A stretch of 6,960 bases of DNA. Source: Gemmatimonadota bacterium (GTDB lineage Bacteria > Gemmatimonadota > Gemmatimonadetes > Gemmatimonadales > Gemmatimonadaceae). Position 1 is the first letter of the stretch, and each line of letters opens with the position of its first letter. Below, piece after piece: positions 1 to 4,878 of the stretch. Under the pieces are notes generated by a model. The model was not told the DNA's origin and did no database searches. It saw nothing but the letters and a program-made list of their open reading frames with translations. Where the stretch lies: the NCBI GenBank assembly GCA_003222065.1, contig QHUV01000093.1:1-6960 (forward strand). Reading direction: 5' to 3'. A program made the position numbers and the translations under genes.

Positions 1-80
1 CGTTCGACGGCGAAGACGTCGGCGGCGAACAGATCATCGCCGAGGCGGAAGATCACGAGCTTGGTCGCTTCGCTATTCAT
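1..80 (-). CDS. cheW: CheW-like coupling protein, N-terminal fragment (runs off left edge)
   Basis: The first 26 codons are visible and begin MNSEATKLVIFRLGDDLF, followed by a segment ending FAVE. A short polar N-terminus followed by a K-L-V-x-F-x-L-x-x-x-x-F strand is the usual opening of a CheW domain, the SH3-like scaffold that links chemoreceptors to CheA at the membrane array. The ATG overlaps the stop codon of the upstream cheW in an ATGA arrangement, so translation is probably coupled. A strong Shine-Dalgarno sequence, GGAGGAG, lies 5 nt upstream within the preceding gene. The core starts almost at once, without the N-terminal extension of the upstream copy, so this may be the canonical CheW of the pair. 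Because only the start is visible, a CheW domain at the head of a longer protein cannot be excluded. Confidence 0.8.
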   Translation of the reverse strand, partial: MNSEATKLVIFRLGDDLFAADVFAVE

Positions 81-661
81 GCTGTCTCCTCCACCGGCTC
101 TGGAAGCTCGGCGATGGCCGGACGGTGCGCGGCAACCAGTGCATGCGCGTCGAGCAAGGCGATGAGATCGGTCGTGCGATGGACGATCCCAAGCAACGCT
201 GCCTCTTTCGTGCGAGATCCGGGCGCTTCGCGTACCGTGCGCAGATCCACCGTCACCACATCGTCGACGTCGTCGGTCGCGATGGCGACGCGACGCTCTC
301 CGCCGCAGAAGACCACGGCCGTTGTCGATTGGTCGCAGGCGACGCCGAGCGCGACCTGCGGCTCGAACACGGAGACGAGGGCGCCGCGCAGCGTGAAGAC
401 GCCGAGCATGGAGGGAAGCATTTCCGGCAACCGGTGCAGTGTCGGCATGTCGAGCGCTTCTTCGGTGGTGATCAGCTCGACCGCGAACAGCTCCCGCGCG
501 ATCCGAAAAACCAGCAATTGCGCGATTCCCGCACGCCTGCGCACCCGCTCGCGAAACGACAGCGCCTCCCCGACATCCGTCGCCCCATCGGCGACGGGCA
601 TCGCCGGGGCATTTACCGTGAGGGACGACGCGATCGAGGCCGCGAAGTCCTCGATCGACAT
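77..661 (-). CDS. cheW: CheW-domain protein with N-terminal extension
   Basis: A CheW-family adaptor of 194 residues. The core begins near residue 48 (AQLLVFRIARELFAVEL) and contains the hallmark G-x-x-x-LRG-x-x-x-x-V segment (LRG at about 91-93), where CheW proteins contact receptor and kinase. The first 45 or so residues (MSIEDFAASIASS, then Ala-rich, then a basic RERVRRR stretch) are additional to a normal CheW and may form a helix or tether; no signal peptide or membrane segment is seen. I chose the ATG at 661 because AAGAAGGAG precedes it by 5 nt. The in-frame ATG at 697 would add 12 residues but has no purine-rich site. The gene follows cheB after a 93-bp gap and overlaps a second cheW by 4 bp. 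The call is firm for the fold. Whether it serves CheA, a specific receptor or a motility complex is not shown. Confidence 0.88.
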   Translation of the reverse strand: MSIEDFAASIASSLTVNAPAMPVADGATDVGEALSFRERVRRRAGIAQLLVFRIARELFAVELITTEEALDMPTLHRLPEMLPSMLGVFTLRGALVSVFEPQVALGVACDQSTTAVVFCGGERRVAIATDDVDDVVTVDLRTVREAPGSRTKEAALLGIVHRTTDLIALLDAHALVAAHRPAIAELPEPVEETA

Positions 662-666
662 GACTG

Positions 667-675
667 CTCCTTCTT
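667..675 (-). promoter_or_regulatory. Shine-Dalgarno site deciding the cheW start
   Basis: On the minus strand this reads AAGAAGGAG, 5 nt before the ATG at 661. It is one of the best ribosome-binding sites in the window and argues for the shorter CheW start over the ATG at 697, whose upstream sequence is pyrimidine-rich. Confidence 0.75.
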
Positions 676-730
676 CGTCCGCGGAATTGGGTGTCATGGC
701 AGAGCGGCGTGGTGGACGAGCGTGCTGCTT

Positions 731-759
731 CCTGAGTATGACAGTCGGCCCTACTCAGG
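731..759 (-). promoter_or_regulatory. Perfect 8-bp inverted repeat across the cheB stop codon
   Basis: CCTGAGTA at 731-738 is the exact reverse complement of TACTCAGG at 752-759, with a 13-nt loop. The right arm contains the cheB stop codon (755-757). It lies in the only sizeable intergenic gap (662-754). No T-run follows on the transcribed strand, so it does not look like an intrinsic terminator. It could be an mRNA hairpin affecting cheB/cheW expression, a protein-binding site, or chance. Confidence 0.35.
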
Positions 760-1897
760 GGTCACGCGCCAACATGGCCACGATCGCCGGCGCGATTTCG
801 CCGAGCGCCGCGACGCGATCCGCGCCGGCGATTTGGAGCGCGGCGTTAGGCATGCCGAAGATCGTGGAAGTCGAGCGGTCCTGGAGCACGGCACGTCCGC
901 CGGCCTCGCGAATCGCGCGCGTCCCGTCGGCGCCGTCGCGACCCATGCCGGTGAGGACGACCGCGACCGCGTCCTGACCGAAGCGCTCCGCGACCGATCG
1001 AAACAGCGGATCCGCCGACGGGCGCACGCCCCAAATCGGCGCCGAATCGTCGAGCGCAATTGTCGTCGCACCCGACGTCCCTTCCAGCGCCATGTGGAGG
1101 CCGCCCGGCGCGAGATAGACGCGATCCTCGAGCACTGGCTCGCCCGCCTCCGCCTCTGACACCGGAAGCTTGCTCATCGCGTGCAGCCGCTGCGCGAGAC
1201 TTTTCGTGAAGCCCGCCGGCATGTGCTGTACGACGAGGACCGCCGCACCGAGGGACCGTGGAAGGCTCGGCACGAGTTCGGCAAGCGCGCGCGGACCGCC
1301 GGTCGATGACGCGATGGCAACAACGCGCGTCGCGGCGATCCCCGTTGGCACGCCTCCGGGTACCAGCAAGGGCACTCTCATCTGCAGCGACGGCTTCGCC
1401 GGCGTGCCGCGTACCGGCAGGCGCGTAACGGCCAGCATGCGGACCCCCCGCACGTTGGCCTGGGCCGCGGCACGCAAGGCACTGAGCAGGCGATTCGTCA
1501 CCTTGGCCAGATCGAGGCTTATCGGTCCGGAGGGCTTGCGCACGAAGTCCACGGCGCCGAGCTCCAGGGCACGGAGCGTGGCGTCATGACCCGAGTGGGT
1601 GGTCGCGGCGCTGAGCATGACGACCGGGCGCGGCGTCTCACTCATGATGTAGCCTAACGCTTGTAGCCCGTCGAGCTCCGGCATGTCGACGTCCATCGTC
1701 ACCAGCTCTGGATCGAGGGTGTGCACTTTCTGCAGCGCGTCGAGTCCGTTGCGTGCCGTGCCGGCGACGCGGAATTCCCCCGAGCTCTCGAGAATCTGCG
1801 AGATCAAACGCCGCATGAACGCGCTGTCGTCGACGACCAGCACGGACGGCGGCGGCATCGTCGGCTGGTCACCCGTTGGCGCGACGCTAGAGGACAC
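755..1897 (-). CDS. cheB: CheB, receiver-regulated chemoreceptor methylesterase/glutamine deamidase
   Basis: A complete two-domain CheB of 380 residues. The N-terminal receiver domain (about 18-135) has the acidic pair D23/D24, phosphoacceptor D69 in MDVDMP, switch S96 and K121 in the FVRKP motif. After a long Pro/Gly-rich linker (about 140-190), the C-terminal methylesterase domain shows the catalytic triad: S198 in ASSTGG, H225 in VVQHMP and D321 in TGMGRDGADG. CheB removes methyl groups from receptor glutamates and is activated by phosphotransfer from CheA. The start is GTG at 1897, preceded by AAGAAGG at 6 nt and overlapping the cheD end by 11 bp. The ATG 13 codons later has no well-placed ribosome site. 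All key residues are intact, so it should be active. It forms a block with cheR and cheD. Confidence 0.97.
   Translation of the reverse strand: MSSSVAPTGDQPTMPPPSVLVVDDSAFMRRLISQILESSGEFRVAGTARNGLDALQKVHTLDPELVTMDVDMPELDGLQALGYIMSETPRPVVMLSAATTHSGHDATLRALELGAVDFVRKPSGPISLDLAKVTNRLLSALRAAAQANVRGVRMLAVTRLPVRGTPAKPSLQMRVPLLVPGGVPTGIAATRVVAIASSTGGPRALAELVPSLPRSLGAAVLVVQHMPAGFTKSLAQRLHAMSKLPVSEAEAGEPVLEDRVYLAPGGLHMALEGTSGATTIALDDSAPIWGVRPSADPLFRSVAERFGQDAVAVVLTGMGRDGADGTRAIREAGGRAVLQDRSTSTIFGMPNAALQIAGADRVAALGEIAPAIVAMLARDP
844..851. repeat. Octamer CGTTAGGC (copy 1)
   Basis: Read on the coding strand as GCCTAACG, within the conserved CheB GMPNAA segment (codons ATG CCT AAC GCC). It uses the Pro codon CCT. 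Confidence 0.6.
1652..1659. repeat. Octamer GCCTAACG (copy 2)
   Basis: On the coding strand it is CGTTAGGC, giving Ala-Leu-Gly (GCG TTA GGC) in the CheB receiver domain. This is the only TTA leucine codon I found in cheB. Confidence 0.6.
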
Positions 1898-2387
1898 GAT
1901 TGCCCTTCTTGAGCGATCGCACCTCGACCCGTCCGTCGTCCAGGTGGAAATGGACGCTCCGCCCGTGATCGCTGCCGACGTCCTCGGCGACGACCGGCAC
2001 GCGATTCGCCTCGAGCGCCTGACGAGCGGCGGCGACGTTGCGATCGCCGATGTTGATGCCGCCCGCCGGCAACAGATTCGCGAACATGCTCGCGCCGCCG
2101 ACGAGCTTCGCCCGCACCCGGCGCGCGTCGGCGCCGAGACGCGTCATCTCGGCGAGGAGCGTCACGACCGCCGACGCCGGAAACTTCGCCGGGTTGGACC
2201 GGTCCCGCGCCATCGACTCGCTCGGCAGGAGCGTGTGCGCGAGGCCGCCGATCCGCGTCCGCGGGTCATACAGCGCGATCGCGACGCAGGAGCCGAGGCC
2301 GATAGTGATGAGCGTTTGCTCATCGCGGCCGACCGCGTAGTCGGCGACCTTGACGCGGATCTCCGTCGTCGGATCGGCGTCGATCAT
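1887..2387 (-). CDS. cheD: CheD, chemoreceptor glutamine deamidase
   Basis: A CheD of 166 residues, the normal family length. CheD hydrolyses specific receptor glutamine side chains to glutamate, and in some systems also acts with CheC in adaptation. The papain-like catalytic set is in place with the spacing known from Thermotoga CheD: T28, C34 in GLGSCVAIALYD, and H51 in GLAHTLLP. The later KLVGGASMF (94-102) and NIGDRNV (112-118) segments are also typical. No CheC is visible in this window. The ATG overlaps the cheR stop as ATGA, and I see no clear Shine-Dalgarno sequence, so translation probably depends on coupling to cheR. The gene's end overlaps the cheB start. All catalytic residues are present, so activity is expected. 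Confidence 0.96.
   Translation of the reverse strand: MIDADPTTEIRVKVADYAVGRDEQTLITIGLGSCVAIALYDPRTRIGGLAHTLLPSESMARDRSNPAKFPASAVVTLLAEMTRLGADARRVRAKLVGGASMFANLLPAGGINIGDRNVAAARQALEANRVPVVAEDVGSDHGRSVHFHLDDGRVEVRSLKKGNRVL
1904..1910 (-). promoter_or_regulatory. Shine-Dalgarno site for the GTG start of cheB
   Basis: AAGAAGG on the minus strand lies 6 nt upstream of the GTG at 1897 and inside the last codons of cheD. It supports the GTG start and the 11-bp gene overlap. Confidence 0.7.
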
Positions 2388-3244
2388 GCGCGGCGGAAGA
2401 CACGCTCGCGCGCGTCGAGAGCCGTGAAACGCGAGCGCACCGGACCGAGGAGTGTCTCGACCTTGCCGAGCACGAGGTAACCGCCCGGCGCCAAGACGTC
2501 GTGGAACCGCGCCAGCAGCCGTTCTTGGGTGTCGCGGTCGAAGTAGATGAGGACGTTGCGGCAGGTGATGAGCTGGTACCCACCGGGCGCCGTGGGGAAC
2601 TCATCGAGCAGATCGCGCCGCGCGAAGCGGACCAGCCTTTTCGCCGCGGGCGCTATTGTGAACGGCGCCATCGCCGAGAAATAGCGCTCGCGCAGTTCCG
2701 CTGGCGTCTCCTCGAACCCGGCTTGCGGGAACTCCCCACGCTCCGCGGCGGTGAGGCTCGCGCGATCGATGTCCGTGCCCAGCACGTCGACGCGATCGAC
2801 GCGGCCGAGCAAGCCGTGCAGCGCTGCATAACGATGGAAGAGAATCGCCAGCGAATAGGGCTCCTCACCGCTCGAACAGCCGGCCGCCCACACATGGATC
2901 GCCGTCTCGCTCTTCCAGAGCGCGGGAATGACATGCTCGGCGATCGCCTCGTACACCGACCAATTGCGGAAGAGCTTCGTGACGTTGATGGTCAAGGCGT
3001 CGAGCAGCCGCTCATATTCCGCCGCGTCGCTGTCGAGGACGCGCGCGTAATCAGCGTAGCTGTGGACTCCACGGGCACGCATACGCACGGCGATCCGCCG
3101 TCGCAAGCACTTTTCTTTGTAGCTCGCGCAGGCGAAGCCCCGATCGCGCGAGATCTTTTTCGTCAGCTCCTCGAACTCGCGATCCAGCTGCTCGGCGGTG
3201 GGCGGCGCCGCTTCCGCATGTGCCGGCTGGCGGCGGCTGATCAT
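2384..3244 (-). CDS. cheR: CheR, SAM-dependent chemoreceptor glutamate methyltransferase
   Basis: A CheR of 286 residues, a normal length. It transfers methyl groups from S-adenosylmethionine to receptor glutamates, opposing CheB. The N-terminal helical domain (about 15-95) ends in the family signature LTINVT followed by KLFRN (85-94), where the more common form has TxFFR. The Rossmann methyltransferase domain contains the SAM-binding motif AAGCSSGEEPYSLA (120-133), LGTDID (155-160), and ITCRNVLIYFD (226-236). A late APGGYLVLG segment (252-260) is typical of the last strands. The ATG overlaps the stop of the PATAN-TPR gene by 4 bp, with AGGTG 5 nt upstream. The gene is followed by cheD with another ATGA overlap. 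The TPR domain lies on a separate upstream protein, although CheR-TPR fusions exist elsewhere; a functional partnership is only inference. Confidence 0.97.
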   Translation of the reverse strand: MISRRQPAHAEAAPPTAEQLDREFEELTKKISRDRGFACASYKEKCLRRRIAVRMRARGVHSYADYARVLDSDAAEYERLLDALTINVTKLFRNWSVYEAIAEHVIPALWKSETAIHVWAAGCSSGEEPYSLAILFHRYAALHGLLGRVDRVDVLGTDIDRASLTAAERGEFPQAGFEETPAELRERYFSAMAPFTIAPAAKRLVRFARRDLLDEFPTAPGGYQLITCRNVLIYFDRDTQERLLARFHDVLAPGGYLVLGKVETLLGPVRSRFTALDARERVFRRA

Positions 3245-4866
3245 CCCAGCACCTGGCGTACCGACTCCAGGTTGGTGCGGACGATCGCGTTGTCCGGGTC
3301 GAGCTCGAGCGCCCGCTCCCAGCAGCGCACCGCTTCGTCGCGATCCTGCCGGCGAAAGCGGATGTTACCGAGCTTGAGATAGACGTCGCCGCCGATATCG
3401 GGGTTTGATTTCACGGCGCGCTGATACGCCTCGAACGCGTCGTCGTAGCGACCGACGCGGTAGAGCAAGTCGCCGAGATTTTTCTGCAGCTGCGCCAGAC
3501 CCGGGTCCTCCTGGATTCCTTTCTCCAGAGTCGCCAATGCCTCGTCGAACTGTCCCTGCCGCTCGTGGACGACGGCGAGATTGTTGTGCAGCGCCGCCGC
3601 GTGCGGATGCGCGGCGAGACCCTCCGACAAGAGCTTGGTGGCGCGCTGATGATCACCGAGCAAGGCAGCGGTGAGCGCCGCATAGTGAAACCAGGGCGCC
3701 GTCGGCGGCCGATTCCCGAAGAGCGGGCGCGCCGCGCCTAACGCGCTGTCGGCGGAGACGACGTCACCGGCGAGCAGGGCGACGATTCCGGTCGATGTTT
3801 GCACGCGCGGATCCGCGGCGCCGCCGCGACGCGCCGCTTCCTCGAGCGCCGCCTGCGCTTCGGCGTAGCGCCCCTGGCGCTCCAGCACGTACGCGAGGTT
3901 GTGCAGCACGGCGTAACGAACACCGGGCTGGCCAGCGGCCTCCTTCAGCGTCGCCGTCGCCTCGGCCCACTTCCCCTGCCGGGCGAGCGCGACGCCGATG
4001 AAGAAGCGCGCCGACGCATCGGTGGCACGCAGCTCGAGCACGCGCCGCAGCTCGCGCAACGCTTCGTCGAGCATGCCGGTCTTATAGAACGCGACGCCGA
4101 GATTTCGGTGCTCTTCGACGCGCGTCTCTGACACCTGCGGATCGGCGTTGGCCTTGGTGCGGCCAACGCGATGGACGAAGCCGGCGGTTAGCAAACCATA
4201 AAGTGCCTTGCCCACCTCGAACTCGACGAGTCCTGATTCCTCGATGATGCCCTGCACGTCGCGCTGGCCGTCAATGAGCTCGAGCACGGTTCGTTGCTCC
4301 TCGGTGAGCTCGGCGTCGCTCGCCGTTAGGCGCGACTGGTCGGTCTCGAATACGAGGTCGAAGCTCGGGATCTTCTTCTCGACGAGATTCCACTCGTCCA
4401 TGCGCCGAGCGCCCTCGAGGAGCAGCGACTCGGGATTGATCGAGACGAGCAGATCCTGCTCTTCCGGATGAACATCGGCCTCGAAGTTGAACGTCCCTTG
4501 CATCCAGGTGAAGAGGAAGTACACGGCTTCCTCGATCTGACGCCGGACGTATTGGTGCAGCTCCTCACGCGTCAGCGATCCGTGCTCCACCAGCAACTCG
4601 CCGATGCGCTTGTCGCGCCCCTTCGATTGTGCGGCGACCGCCGCCTCCAGTTGCTCCTGGGAAATCACGCTGTTCTTCACCAACAAGTCACCGAGACGGT
4701 CGCGGCGGTTCACGATCGACGCATAGCAGATGCGCCCCTTCTCGAAGAAGATGTAACCGAAGTTGCTGCGGTGTGTGACGGCGAGGCAACCGGTCTTCTT
4801 CCCCATGGCGAGGAGTTGCAGCACGTCCGGGAGGCTGGCCTCTTTGAGCGAGCCTTTAATGGCCAT
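3241..4866 (-). CDS. PATAN/DUF4388 protein with MshEN-like insertion, winged-helix-like segment and C-terminal TPRs
   Basis: 541 residues, no signal peptide or membrane segment. Residues 1-56 (GSLKEASLPDVLQLL, then KKTGCLAV and FFEKGRICYAS) are the first half of a PATAN/DUF4388 domain. It resumes at about 111-175 (EAVYFLFTWMQGTFNFEAD). Between them lie two similar 24-residue repeats (57-80 and 87-110), each with an R-[LI]-G start, a [ST]-x-x-x-L segment and a final Q, resembling the c-di-GMP-binding MshEN motif. Residues about 186-238 look like a small winged-helix domain. Residues 250-535 form about eight TPR-like units (G-x-A and D/A-E-A patterns), with the fourth degenerate. PATAN proteins are known as adaptors in signalling and motility. 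The start is supported by GGAG 6 nt upstream; the gene lies 12 bp after the DnaA-like gene and overlaps cheR. I infer a scaffold or sensor protein; its partner is unknown. Confidence 0.88.
   Translation of the reverse strand: MAIKGSLKEASLPDVLQLLAMGKKTGCLAVTHRSNFGYIFFEKGRICYASIVNRRDRLGDLLVKNSVISQEQLEAAVAAQSKGRDKRIGELLVEHGSLTREELHQYVRRQIEEAVYFLFTWMQGTFNFEADVHPEEQDLLVSINPESLLLEGARRMDEWNLVEKKIPSFDLVFETDQSRLTASDAELTEEQRTVLELIDGQRDVQGIIEESGLVEFEVGKALYGLLTAGFVHRVGRTKANADPQVSETRVEEHRNLGVAFYKTGMLDEALRELRRVLELRATDASARFFIGVALARQGKWAEATATLKEAAGQPGVRYAVLHNLAYVLERQGRYAEAQAALEEAARRGGAADPRVQTSTGIVALLAGDVVSADSALGAARPLFGNRPPTAPWFHYAALTAALLGDHQRATKLLSEGLAAHPHAAALHNNLAVVHERQGQFDEALATLEKGIQEDPGLAQLQKNLGDLLYRVGRYDDAFEAYQRAVKSNPDIGGDVYLKLGNIRFRRQDRDEAVRCWERALELDPDNAIVRTNLESVRQVLG
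3736..3743. repeat. Octamer GCCTAACG (copy 3)
   Basis: Encodes Ala-Leu-Gly (GCG TTA GGC) in the degenerate fourth TPR of the PATAN-TPR protein, at its only TTA codon that I found. Confidence 0.6.
4324..4331. repeat. Octamer CGTTAGGC (copy 4)
   Basis: Opposite orientation to copy 3 in the same gene. The coding strand reads CGC CTA ACG (Arg-Leu-Thr), using the CTA leucine codon in the linker before the winged-helix-like segment. Confidence 0.6.
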
Positions 4867-4878
4867 GGTACGCTCCGC

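Noticed and set aside
662..697. ATG at 697 as the cheW start
   Set aside because: There is no ribosome-binding site upstream of it, while the ATG at 661 has AAGAAGGAG at 5 nt. The 12 extra residues have no recognisable content.
731..759. Intrinsic transcription terminator between cheB and cheW
   Set aside because: The stem is short and only half GC, the loop is long, and no T-run follows on the transcribed strand.
125..1159. Long plus-strand open frame opposite cheW and cheB (and similar plus-strand frames at 1683-2480, 2501-3382 and 4468-5259)
   Set aside because: They are antisense to well-supported genes, rich in Arg/Ala/His, lack recognisable domains, and are expected in GC-rich sequence where the opposite strand seldom has stops.
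2038..2340. Small plus-strand frame inside cheD
   Set aside because: It lies wholly opposite a complete CheD with its catalytic residues intact, and shows no domain or ribosome site of its own.
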